Below, one piece after another: positions 1 to 6,383 of a stretch of DNA of 15,986 bases. This stretch comes from Candidatus Bipolaricaulota bacterium (GTDB lineage: Bacteria; Bipolaricaulota; Bipolaricaulia; UBA7950; UBA9294). The stretch is from NCBI GenBank assembly GCA_021163015.1, contig JAGGXO010000029.1:1-15986 (forward strand). Reading direction: 5' to 3'. The notes beneath the pieces were generated by a model. The model was not told the origin of the DNA. It ran no database searches and was given only the letters and a program-made list of their open reading frames with translations. The position numbers and the translations under genes are program-made. Position 1 is the stretch's first letter. Each line of letters starts with the position of its first letter.

Positions 1-185
1 AGGTACGGCAGCTTTCGTAAGTGATCTCGCGAGGCGACCTCGGGAACGACACCGCCATAGCGAGCGTGCATCTCCGCTTGAGAGTAGATGACGTTCGCGA
101 CAAGCTCTCTCTCACCGCGCAGGAGAGCGACCGCCGTCTCATCGCAGGAGCTCTCGATTCCAATGGTGTAGAAGGGCTTTGTCAT
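1..185 (-). CDS. tsaD: tRNA threonylcarbamoyladenosine (t6A) biosynthesis protein TsaD, N-terminal part only
   Basis: This minus-strand frame is open from an ATG at 185-183 to the window edge, giving 61 complete codons. The N-terminus contains IGIESSCDETAVALL at about residues 8-22, followed by a segment ending YGGVVPEVASRDH. This is the hallmark start of the TsaD/Kae1/Gcp (YgjD) family. The family works with TsaB and TsaE to transfer a threonylcarbamoyl group to A37 of ANN-decoding tRNAs in the cytoplasm. The ATG overlaps the stop of hpt in an ATGA junction, so the two are translationally coupled and tsaD is the last visible gene of the FBP aldolase/phosphatase-hpt-tsaD unit. The metal-binding HxxxH motif and the rest of the fold lie outside the window, so intactness cannot be judged. 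Confidence 0.9.
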   Translation of the reverse strand, partial: MTKPFYTIGIESSCDETAVALLRGERELVANVIYSQAEMHARYGGVVPEVASRDHLRKLPY

Positions 186-754
186 TCGATATATTCCGGC
201 TTCAAAACTCCGATGAACGGGAGATTCCGGTAGAGTTCGCGATAGTCCATCCCGTAACCGACGATGAATGCGTTTTGCTCGAGAGCAAAGCCCACGTAGT
301 CAACCTTCACATCGGTCTCGCGGCGAGCTACCTTGTCGATGAGGCTGCAGATGCGGATCGAAGCGGGGCGGCGTGCAGCGAACCCACGCCTGAGGTAATC
401 GATCGTATAGCCGGTATCGACGATGTCCTCCACAATCAGCACATCGCGCCCTTCAATTGGCCGTTCCAGATCCTTGACGAGCCGAACCGCACCGGGGGAT
501 GTGCCGTTACCGTAGGAAGATACAGAGATGAAGTCGTACTCGACCTCGGTCGGTATCTCACGCGCTAGATCGGCCATGAATACCAGCGCGCCATGAAGAA
601 CGCACACTAACAGCGGCGGGCGCTTTTTCGGATCTCTTGCCGCACCATTCTCATAGTCCGAACGGATCTCCTCTCCAACCTCGTGCACGCGCACCCTGAT
701 TTGTTCCGCGGAAAACAGAACCCTGGAAATCCTTTCTGCAATCTTATCTGTCAC
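182..754 (-). CDS. hpt: Hypoxanthine phosphoribosyltransferase
   Basis: The 190-residue protein has the usual length and layout of bacterial HPRT, which makes IMP or GMP from hypoxanthine or guanine plus PRPP in cytosolic purine salvage. A conserved LHGALVFMADL segment lies at residues 53-63. The PRPP-binding loop VLIVEDIVDTGYT is at 105-117 with its two acidic residues E109 and D110. The C-terminal part, with VGYGMDYRELYRNLP, is typical of the family. The start is a GTG at 754-752, preceded by AAGGAG; the stop codon of the upstream FBP aldolase/phosphatase gene lies within this ribosome binding site, only 13 bases before the start. The stop overlaps the tsaD ATG. The three genes therefore look co-transcribed. 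Confidence 0.95.
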   Translation of the reverse strand: MTDKIAERISRVLFSAEQIRVRVHEVGEEIRSDYENGAARDPKKRPPLLVCVLHGALVFMADLAREIPTEVEYDFISVSSYGNGTSPGAVRLVKDLERPIEGRDVLIVEDIVDTGYTIDYLRRGFAARRPASIRICSLIDKVARRETDVKVDYVGFALEQNAFIVGYGMDYRELYRNLPFIGVLKPEYIE

Positions 755-767
755 TGCAAGATACTCC

Positions 768-1865
768 TTAGCGAGTGGTGAATCGATCGTCTAGCTTAGC
801 CATTCGCTCAGTGATTCCACCGTATTCAAGATCAGCATAGGGAAGCATCGCCGCACCGGAGAACCCTTGTGTGCGAATGTCACTTGCTTTTCTGGCTACA
901 TTACTTCGCACCCAATCCCAATACGGATGGTCGAAGACGTCGCACGGCTCTGTAAGTTTCCCATCTCGCAAAGAAAAAGCAAGGCAAGAGACGATCGGAG
1001 GACCATCGAAGAAAGAGACACCCGTTCCTGTCTTGACGGGCATTAGCGGACCGGTGTGGCTGCCACGCATGAATCCGGCGACAAGGTGCCCAAGTTGGAA
1101 CGGAGCGAGTACCTCGCCGGTGGCGGGAAAGCTCTTCTGAGTGCGCACTAGCATGATGGGATCGTCCTTCCCAACGTACTTGCCGGCAATGTTTCGCAGC
1201 CGGGTCGTGCAGCTAGAGACAGCCTGCTCGCCGGTTGCTCGTGAACGGATCGACTCAACGACGAAGCGGCCGTTGTCGCGCAGCAAAGCAGCGAGATCGT
1301 ACATCTCTTCTGGCGTGGAGAGTTCGATTACTCTGTCTCCTTCAACGTGCTCGACATCCATCACCGTGAACGTGAACCCCTGGCCGACAGTTGGTGACAG
1401 GATAAGCCCCGCGTTGTACATCGGGTCGGTGAACGCGAGGTATAACGGAAGGTTGTACGCGCCCGGCTCGGTCTTATCGGCGGTGAACACAAGGAAGGGC
1501 TCACTCGGTCGCTCTTCAAATGTCAACTCGGCCACGGCTGGCCCCATGCCACGCACGTTCCCGGAAAAGGCGTCACGCAGGAGGTCCTGTCCTGCTCCGT
1601 ATAACCCTTGCTTCTTGGCTGTCTCTGTTCCCGCACGAAACGCGTCCCACGCCAAGCGATGGATCTGTTCGTCTCCCGATCCACGATCGTGCGTTAGCAG
1701 GATCGCAATGTCGTCCCCGGTGTGGCCGATGAAGTGATCGATTATCAAGCCTTTTCCTTTCTCTTCCACCGTTTTCCTAACGCGCGCCAAGAGTGCTTCG
1801 CTTGGAACTAGGTGCCCGCCAATGCTTCCTACGTCCGCTTTGATTGCTGTAATCGTAACCCTCAT
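768..1865 (-). CDS. Fructose-1,6-bisphosphate aldolase/phosphatase (bifunctional, archaeal/deep-bacterial type)
   Basis: The 365-residue product matches the bifunctional FBP aldolase/phosphatase (class V FBPase). This enzyme condenses the triose phosphates and then dephosphorylates FBP to fructose-6-phosphate, a one-way gluconeogenic step. Visible family features are D11 and H18 in the N-terminal IKADVGSIGGH block, D51-D52 in HTGDD, the QGLYGAGQDLL and AFSGNVRGMGP blocks around residues 86-109, and YVGKDDP at 230-236. In that last motif Y230 and K233 correspond to the catalytic Tyr and Schiff-base Lys of the family. The ATG at 1865-1863 is preceded by GGAGG and starts exactly where family members start. 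A longer open frame reaches 2105 but would overlap the divergent amidohydrolase. A TACAAT box at 1914-1909 is a possible -10, with no convincing -35. The gene leads an operon with hpt and tsaD. Confidence 0.93.
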   Translation of the reverse strand: MRVTITAIKADVGSIGGHLVPSEALLARVRKTVEEKGKGLIIDHFIGHTGDDIAILLTHDRGSGDEQIHRLAWDAFRAGTETAKKQGLYGAGQDLLRDAFSGNVRGMGPAVAELTFEERPSEPFLVFTADKTEPGAYNLPLYLAFTDPMYNAGLILSPTVGQGFTFTVMDVEHVEGDRVIELSTPEEMYDLAALLRDNGRFVVESIRSRATGEQAVSSCTTRLRNIAGKYVGKDDPIMLVRTQKSFPATGEVLAPFQLGHLVAGFMRGSHTGPLMPVKTGTGVSFFDGPPIVSCLAFSLRDGKLTEPCDVFDHPYWDWVRSNVARKASDIRTQGFSGAAMLPYADLEYGGITERMAKLDDRFTTR

Positions 1866-1959
1866 CTTGCCCCCTCCACACACAGGTAGTATTGGAACTT
1901 GTGGCCGCATTGTACCCTCGGATGTGTGTGTAGAACACGGTAAAATGGACCAATTTTCA

Positions 1960-1976
1960 GGACGCATTCCGCGTCC
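1960..1976 (+). repeat. Short inverted repeat in the divergent intergenic region
   Basis: GGACGC-ATTCC-GCGTCC forms a perfect 6-bp stem with a 5-base loop. It lies about 56 bases upstream of the amidohydrolase start, in the gap between two divergent genes. It could be a small operator or a leader hairpin. It is not followed by a real T-run, so a terminator is unlikely. A TAAAAT box at 1941-1946 just before it is a possible -10 for the plus-strand gene, with no clear -35. Confidence 0.3.
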
Positions 1977-2032
1977 GTTTGCTGGTGAGTGAGGCCTTCG
2001 TTTCTCGTTCTCAGAAAGGGTATCATCCATGC

Positions 2033-2824
2033 ATGAAAGTCGGCGTCGTTCAAATGAGACCCATATTCGGTGCGGTCGAAGAGAACATCGATCGAGCCAT
2101 CTCAATCATTGGACAGGTCTCAAGCGATCTGTGGGTATTGCCAGAGCTGTTTGCTACTGGATATCAGTTTAGATTAGCGGCGGAGGCAAGGTCACTTGCA
2201 GAGCCTGTGCTTGGTGGGCTGACAGTGTCGCGGCTGATCGAAGCAGCTCGCAAGTTTGATGCCTTCATTTGTGCTGGGCTTCCGGAGATCGATCGCGGAA
2301 GGGTGTACAACGCTGCCGTCCTCGTCGGTCCTGATGGATTGGTTGCACGTTACCGCAAAATACACCTGTTTTATCACGAGAAGGAGATCTTCTCTCCTGG
2401 AGATCTGCCGTTTCCCGTAGTTGACATCGGCCTGGCCAAGGTGGGAATGATGATCTGCTTCGACCATTTCTTCCCCGAAGCTGCCCGGACGCTGGCTATC
2501 AGGGGAGCACAGGTGATAGCTCATCCGGCGAATCTTGTTATGCCCATCTACGCGCAGCTTACGATGCGCGTGCGCGCGCTGGAAAACGGTGTATTTACAG
2601 CCACTGCCAATAGAGTGGGTGAAGAATCGCGTACCGATGAAGCGCTTCACTTCACCGGAGAGAGCCAGATCGTCTCACCCAGCGGGGAGATCCTTGTGTC
2701 CCTTTCGCCAACGGAGGAGAGGGCGGAGTCCGTGGTGATCGACCCACTGGAGGCTAGTAACAAAGCACTCAACGCGTACAATGATCGGCTCGGCGACCGG
2801 AGGCCCGGATTCTACGAAACCTGA
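2033..2824 (+). CDS. Nitrilase-superfamily carbon-nitrogen hydrolase (omega-amidase/N-carbamoyl hydrolase type)
   Basis: The 263-residue protein is a cytosolic carbon-nitrogen hydrolase that cleaves non-peptide C-N bonds of amides or carbamoyl compounds. The Glu-Lys-Cys catalytic triad is visible: E38 in LPELFATGY, K109 in YRKIHLF and C142 in MMICFDHFFPE. Length and spacing suit the single-domain enzymes. The ATG at 2033 opens the conserved MKVGVVQM strand, and an AAAGGG lies about 12 bases upstream; open sequence upstream to 1979 has no family similarity. The gene is divergent from the FBP aldolase/phosphatase and has no obvious operon partner. The substrate cannot be told from the sequence; omega-amidase, N-carbamoylputrescine amidase-like or other amidase activities all remain possible. 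Confidence 0.9.
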   Translation: MKVGVVQMRPIFGAVEENIDRAISIIGQVSSDLWVLPELFATGYQFRLAAEARSLAEPVLGGLTVSRLIEAARKFDAFICAGLPEIDRGRVYNAAVLVGPDGLVARYRKIHLFYHEKEIFSPGDLPFPVVDIGLAKVGMMICFDHFFPEAARTLAIRGAQVIAHPANLVMPIYAQLTMRVRALENGVFTATANRVGEESRTDEALHFTGESQIVSPSGEILVSLSPTEERAESVVIDPLEASNKALNAYNDRLGDRRPGFYET

Positions 2825-2838
2825 GAAAGGAAGCGCGA

Positions 2839-2979
2839 TTGAGCCGTTTAGTTACGCCGTTATTGCCGCAGAATTCCGATTGTCATGTCTGTACTCACAC
2901 AGTACTGCCTCCGCTTGAACGACCTTATTTACGCGATGCCGGCTTTCGTGGAGCAGATGCACTTCTTGCATGCTCTTAG
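2839..2979 (+). CDS. Possible 46-residue small protein or gene remnant
   Basis: A TTG at 2839, preceded by AAAGGAAG, opens a 46-codon frame that begins 14 bases after the amidohydrolase stop. The peptide has a DCHVCTH segment near its N-terminal third and ends at LLACS, so it holds three cysteines and two histidines in a short span. I do not recognise it. In favour are the ribosome binding site and the tight spacing. Against are the TTG start, the short length and the absence of known homologues from memory. The rest of the 248-base gap up to nikR holds the nikR promoter and operator and otherwise nothing I can name. Confidence 0.2.
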   Translation: MSRLVTPLLPQNSDCHVCTHTVLPPLERPYLRDAGFRGADALLACS

Positions 2980-3011
2980 GGGCATATGTCCATTGCCATA
3001 CCGACTAGCTA

Positions 3012-3040
3012 TTGACTGCGGCATTGGGAACTAGTAGACT
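3012..3040 (+). promoter_or_regulatory. Probable sigma70-type promoter of the nikR/importer operon
   Basis: TTGACT at 3012-3017 and TAGACT at 3035-3040 are separated by exactly 17 bases and point into nikR. The -35 matches the consensus at 5 of 6 positions and the -10 at 4 of 6. Transcription would start at about 3047, inside the first NikR half-site, so bound repressor would block initiation. Confidence 0.6.
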
Positions 3041-3042
3041 TC

Positions 3043-3070
3043 GTGTTACGAATATTATTAGGAGTGTTAC
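3043..3070 (+). promoter_or_regulatory. Putative NikR operator: two tandem GTGTTAC half-sites
   Basis: GTGTTAC occurs at 3043-3049 and again, in the same orientation, at 3064-3070. The 14 intervening bases place the copies 21 bases (two helical turns) apart, on one face of the DNA. They lie between the promoter -10 box and the nikR ATG and overlap the ribosome binding site AGGAG at 3060-3064. I recall GTGTTAC half-sites spaced by 13 or 14 bases as the tandem operator described for Geobacter uraniireducens NikR, unlike the inverted repeat of E. coli. Since nikR is the next gene, autoregulation of the whole operon by nickel is the natural reading. Occupancy is inferred. Confidence 0.65.
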
Positions 3071-3072
3071 TA

Positions 3073-3489
3073 ATGGGACAAGTGGTTCGCTTCAGTGTCT
3101 CGCTTGAGAGCGATCTTCTCAGTGCGTTTGATCGACTCATTGTCGCGCGCGGGTATGCCAACCGATCGGAAGCGATCAGGGACGGCATTCGCCGTCAGTT
3201 GATCAGCCGCGAGTGGGAAGAGGGAGATGAGGTCGCAGGCGTAATCACGCTCCTTTACGATCACCATCGGCCCGGACTCGCTGAGGAGATCACCGAGATC
3301 CAGCATCAGGCGATTCCTCAGGTGATCTCAACTACGCACATTCATCTTGATGGTAGTAATTGCCTGGAGTTCATAGCTGTAAAGGGCGAAGGAAGAGCTA
3401 TTCAATCATTGGCCGACAAGCTGCAGAGCCTGAAAGGGGTGAAGCACGAGGAGATTGCCGCAACGTCAACAGGCAAGAAGATTGTTTAG
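3073..3489 (+). CDS. nikR: Nickel-responsive transcriptional regulator NikR
   Basis: The 138-residue protein has both NikR domains. The ribbon-helix-helix DNA-binding domain occupies about residues 1-48, with the DNA-contacting strand near VVRFSVSLE and the conserved GYANRSEAIRDGIR segment. The C-terminal ACT-like nickel-binding tetramerisation domain follows. All four high-affinity nickel ligands can be placed: H78 (IQHQ), H89 and H91 (THIHL) and C97 (NCLE), matching E. coli H76, H87, H89 and C95. The ATG at 3073 has AGGAG 8 bases upstream; the open frame begins at 3043, but that would read through the operator. Nickel-bound NikR should repress this operon, which continues into the binding protein 31 bases downstream. 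Confidence 0.95.
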   Translation: MGQVVRFSVSLESDLLSAFDRLIVARGYANRSEAIRDGIRRQLISREWEEGDEVAGVITLLYDHHRPGLAEEITEIQHQAIPQVISTTHIHLDGSNCLEFIAVKGEGRAIQSLADKLQSLKGVKHEEIAATSTGKKIV

Positions 3490-3520
3490 CTGTAAGAATA
3501 AACTGTCGAAGGAGCATGCG

Positions 3521-4336
3521 ATGAAAAAGTTGTACGTGATAGGAGCATTGCTATTAGTGCTACTGGGCATAGGGTTTGCGGCATCAGCAACGATGACCGT
3601 TGTCGCTACTCACGCCGTGCTGGGAGAATTTGTGCAGGCAGTCGGTGGGGATCTCGTTAATGTTGTCACGATCATCCCCTCTGGTTTTTGCCCCGCTAAC
3701 TACGACTTGCGTCCAAGCGATGTCGCAGCGGTAACACACGCTTCGCTCGTTGTCTATTCTGGCTTTGAGCCATGGATGGACTCTCTCCTCTTGGGAGTAG
3801 GTAACGCGTCCGTGAAGACGCTGCAAGTCAAGGGTGATTGGAGCACGCCAGACAGTGCTGCGGCGAAAATCGACGCGATCAAGGCTGCACTGGTCTCTCT
3901 CCTCCCTGATGCTACCGATACGTTGCAGGCAAACGCGGGCAGATACACAGATGCGCTGACTTCCCTAGCTTCATCCCTCAAGGATAAGGCAAATGAGGCA
4001 GGGGTTGCGAATATCCCGGTCATCTGCATGCAGTGGCAGAGGTCGTTTGTTGCGTGGCTTGGGTTCGATGTCGCGGCGACCTATGGGATTCCAGCGAATC
4101 TGTCGGTCAAGGATCTTGTTGCTCTTGCTAAGGTAGGGGAGGAAAAGGAAGTCCGCATCGTGATCGATAACCTACAAAGTGGGATCGATTTTGGAGCTAA
4201 GTTGGCGCGTGAGGTGGGGGCAGTGCATGTTGTGCTATCTAACTTTCCAGGGGCGATGCCCGGAACAGCCACGGTTCTTGACCTGTTCGAGCGCAATGCC
4301 GGCAGCCTGTTCTCAGCGATAGAGCCCATCGAGTAG
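3521..4336 (+). CDS. Metal ABC transporter substrate-binding protein (ZnuA/TroA family, cluster A-I), probable nickel or nickel-complex binder
   Basis: The 271-residue protein starts with a Sec signal (KK, then a hydrophobic stretch to about residue 19, likely cleavage after ASA at 23) and has no lipobox Cys, so it is probably a free periplasmic protein. The TroA-like fold is recognisable from VVATHAVLGEFVQAVGGD, the SGF..P..YDLRPSD block at 54-67 and the spacing of later segments. Unusually, the three metal-ligand histidines of ZnuA/TroA seem absent: the usual DPH is CPA (57-59), the PHxW-like site reads KGDW (104-107), and the third His position reads CMQW (169-172). The final Asp position also looks changed. 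Its operon with nikR suggests nickel rather than zinc or manganese; Cys57, Cys169 and Met170 are possible alternative ligands. The ATG at 3521 has AAGGAG 6 bases upstream. Confidence 0.8.
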   Translation: MKKLYVIGALLLVLLGIGFAASATMTVVATHAVLGEFVQAVGGDLVNVVTIIPSGFCPANYDLRPSDVAAVTHASLVVYSGFEPWMDSLLLGVGNASVKTLQVKGDWSTPDSAAAKIDAIKAALVSLLPDATDTLQANAGRYTDALTSLASSLKDKANEAGVANIPVICMQWQRSFVAWLGFDVAATYGIPANLSVKDLVALAKVGEEKEVRIVIDNLQSGIDFGAKLAREVGAVHVVLSNFPGAMPGTATVLDLFERNAGSLFSAIEPIE

Positions 4337-4346
4337 AGGAGAAGAA

Positions 4347-4778
4347 GTGGAAACCTTGAAGATTGATCCCAAGAATGCGGATCTCGATCAAATGATCGAG
4401 CGTGGAACGCATCTGCACGGGCATCTGGGTCCGTTTCTCGTTGCTGGAATTCGCATGGGGCTTCTGGCTCTTGACCTGCTGAACAGCCCCGGTTACTTCG
4501 GCATCCGCGCCACTTCTGAAACAGGGAGCACAACCCCACTCTCCTGTCTAACCGATGGGGTGCAGATCGGAACTGGTTGCACGACTGGCAAGGGGAACTT
4601 GCTGGTGACTGATGCTGCTCAGCCTCGGGCACACTTCGAGTCAGATGATGGGCACAAAGTGACGATTGCGATCCGTCCCGAGGCGCTGGAAGACTTTCGT
4701 TGTGGCGAGCTTGTTTCGGAGAGTCGTCGCACGGCAATGCGTCCTCTTGAGGAGTTGTTCACGTGGACAGTGTCGTAA
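4347..4778 (+). CDS. FmdE-domain protein (formylmethanofuran dehydrogenase subunit E-like) in the nickel-uptake operon
   Basis: The 143-residue protein carries the FmdE domain. HLHGHLGPFLVAGIRMGLLAL lies at about residues 22-42 and VQIGTGCTTGKGNL at about 72-85, the two hallmark blocks. The Cys usually found in HGHLCPG is Gly here, but C79 of the GTGCTxGKGNL block and C68 remain. No formylmethanofuran dehydrogenase genes are in the window, so the name is only a family label. Proteins of this family also occur away from methanogenesis, often beside metal transport genes, and a metal-handling or sensing role is an inference. The start is GTG at 4347 with AGGAG 5 bases upstream. The gene begins 10 bases after the binding protein and overlaps the ABC ATPase by 16 bases. 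Confidence 0.75.
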   Translation: METLKIDPKNADLDQMIERGTHLHGHLGPFLVAGIRMGLLALDLLNSPGYFGIRATSETGSTTPLSCLTDGVQIGTGCTTGKGNLLVTDAAQPRAHFESDDGHKVTIAIRPEALEDFRCGELVSESRRTAMRPLEELFTWTVS

Positions 4779-5473
4779 GGCTCAGCGCCGTATCAGCGGT
4801 CTACGAAGGTGAACGAACGCCCGCCTTGCACAATGTATCTCTCAGCGCTGATCGGGGCCAGATGGTGGCGATCATCGGTCCGAACGGAGCGGGAAAGACA
4901 ACGCTTCTGGAAGTCATTAACGGCCTGCTGCCGATCACTGAAGGGGAGGTGCGCGTCTTGGGGGAGCAAGTAACTCCTGGAAGCCATCGCCTGCGGCGTC
5001 AGATCGCCTATCTGCCGCAGGACATGTTCTTTCCTCCCGCCACCCCGTTTTTGGCACGAGATGTTGTCCTGATGGGGCGCTTTGCGGGGATCGGCCCGTT
5101 TCGCGCTCCTCATCACAAAGATCGCCAACTGGCGATGGATGCGTTGACCTCGGTGGGTGCGGACGCCCTGTCTCGCCGACCGATCGGGCGCCTTTCAGGC
5201 GGCCAGCAGCGCAAGGTTCTCCTGGCGCGCGTGATCGCCCGCCAGCCACGCTTGCTTCTGCTTGATGAACCGCTGACGAACCTTGACCCAGACGCAAAAG
5301 GGGAGATATCCCGCCTCATCTTGAGCATTCACCGTCAATTGGGATTGACGACGCTCTTTGTCAGCCATGAATCTGGCCCACTTCTCGTTGCTTCCGAGCG
5401 AGTGGTTACAGTCGTTGCCGGCAGAATTGTTCCTGACAGCGTGGAAGAACCACTGCTTGTCAAGGCCGCGTAA
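4763..5473 (+). CDS. Metal ABC transporter ATP-binding protein (ZnuC-like)
   Basis: The 236-residue ATPase powers the importer from the cytoplasmic face. Walker A GPNGAGKTT is at 39-47, the Q-loop glutamine at about 86 (YLPQD), the signature LSGGQQRK at 144-151, Walker B LLLLDEP at 164-170, the D-loop NLD follows, and the switch histidine is in VSHES near 202. This is the single-NBD form typical of the ZnuC/MntB/TroB group. The start is GTG at 4763, inside the end of the FmdE-like gene, with GAGGAG 8 bases upstream. Its stop shares one base with the permease ATG (TAATG). The tight overlaps imply coupled translation of the three transport-associated genes. Confidence 0.92.
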   Translation: MDSVVRLSAVSAVYEGERTPALHNVSLSADRGQMVAIIGPNGAGKTTLLEVINGLLPITEGEVRVLGEQVTPGSHRLRRQIAYLPQDMFFPPATPFLARDVVLMGRFAGIGPFRAPHHKDRQLAMDALTSVGADALSRRPIGRLSGGQQRKVLLARVIARQPRLLLLDEPLTNLDPDAKGEISRLILSIHRQLGLTTLFVSHESGPLLVASERVVTVVAGRIVPDSVEEPLLVKAA

Positions 5474-6303
5474 TGCTCGGCATTCCTCTCCATATAGTAC
5501 TTCCCACGCTCATTGGCAGCTTGCTTGCCGGGATGATGTGTAGCACCATGGGGGTCTTTGTTGTGCGGATGAAGCTCTCCGCGCTTGGATTCGCCATGTC
5601 GCACGCCGCATTTGCTGGGGCAGCGCTTGGTCTATTGCTGGCGAGCGTCGATCCACTGTGGATGGCAATGCTCTTTGCTGTGGCTGCGGCGACGATTCTC
5701 GGCCCGCTATCCGAGATGTCCAGGCTGGATGCGGACAGCATCATCGGGGCGATCTTTCCGCTGATGATGGCGCTGGGACTGATATTCCTCAGCTTCGCAC
5801 CGAGTGCAGGAGTGGGAAATGGGGCCCTGTCACTCTTGTGGGGGAGCGTCCTCGGAATCACGATGAGTGATGTGTACAAGCTGGCTGTTCTTGCGGCCAC
5901 GTTGGTTATCGTTCTTATCGGGTTCGGCAAGGAGTTCTTGGCAATCCTTCTTGACCGCAAGCTTGCCGCGGCCTCTGGAATCAACACACGAGTCCATTAC
6001 TATCTTATTCTCTTTCTGACCGCGATCGTTGTTGCTCTCTCTCTGCAGATCACTGGCGGGCTCCTCATCTACACACTGATGATCTTGCCCGCTTCGGCGG
6101 CGTACCAGTTGCTCTACGATATCAAGAAGGTCTTCTTGCTCGCCCCTGTACTTGGTGCCGCGTCAGCGCTGTTTGGTTTCCTACTCTCGCTTATTGCCGA
6201 TCTTCCGATTGGTTCATCGATCGCCGTGATGTCTACAATCATCTTTCTCGTATCGATAGTCCTCTCACCAAAGCGACGACGGACGCGCTTCGCCGCGCAA
6301 TGA
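5473..6303 (+). CDS. Metal ABC transporter permease, ABC-3 family (ZnuB-like)
   Basis: The 276-residue protein is almost entirely hydrophobic, with about eight or nine likely membrane helices, and forms the inner-membrane channel of the importer. Family features include the early MGVFVVRMKLSALGFAMSHAAFAG stretch around residues 18-41 and the GLLIYTLMILPASAAYQL block near 197-214. The C-terminus is basic (PKRRR), consistent with a cytoplasmic tail. Its ATG overlaps the ATPase stop by one base. It is the last gene of the nikR operon and is followed by a stem-loop terminator. The permease sequence alone does not distinguish zinc, manganese or nickel. Confidence 0.92.
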   Translation: MLGIPLHIVLPTLIGSLLAGMMCSTMGVFVVRMKLSALGFAMSHAAFAGAALGLLLASVDPLWMAMLFAVAAATILGPLSEMSRLDADSIIGAIFPLMMALGLIFLSFAPSAGVGNGALSLLWGSVLGITMSDVYKLAVLAATLVIVLIGFGKEFLAILLDRKLAAASGINTRVHYYLILFLTAIVVALSLQITGGLLIYTLMILPASAAYQLLYDIKKVFLLAPVLGAASALFGFLLSLIADLPIGSSIAVMSTIIFLVSIVLSPKRRRTRFAAQ

Positions 6304-6331
6304 CCGAGCGGTTGAATGACGAGTAGAGGAT

Positions 6332-6375
6332 GGCCGCTCCGGTGGCGTGCGAGGTGTGCCACCGGGCGGTCTTTG
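6332..6375 (+). terminator. Stem-loop terminator at the end of the nikR/importer operon
   Basis: GGCCGC (6332-6337), a bulged T and CCGGTGGC (6339-6346) pair with GCCACCGG (6358-6365) and GCGGTC (6366-6371) around an 11-base loop. This gives 14 pairs, one of them G-U, followed by TTTGT. It lies 28 bases past the permease stop. The T-run is short, and on the minus strand no T-run follows, so it probably serves the plus-strand operon and insulates it from the convergent hydrogenase operon. Confidence 0.65.
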
Positions 6376-6383
6376 TCTCACGG

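Noticed and set aside
1141..1737. Long plus-strand open frame inside the FBP aldolase/phosphatase gene
   Set aside because: It is antisense to a gene with all catalytic residues intact; its Ser/Arg-rich product looks like a codon-bias shadow.
1866..2105. Upstream extension of the FBP aldolase/phosphatase frame to 2105
   Set aside because: The extension has no family similarity, runs over the divergent amidohydrolase start, and the ATG at 1865 has a good ribosome site and the expected N-terminus.
3082..3101. Further GTGTTAC-like copies (GTGGTTC, GTGTCTC) inside the start of nikR
   Set aside because: They have two mismatches or more and do not keep the 20-21 base period.
4081..4737. Long open frame on the minus strand opposite the binding protein and FmdE-like gene
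   Set aside because: It lies entirely antisense to two well-supported genes, spans their junction and has a low-complexity, unrecognisable product.
5460..5987. Minus-strand open frame opposite the ABC permease
   Set aside because: It is a mirror of a hydrophobic membrane protein; no ribosome site or family features.
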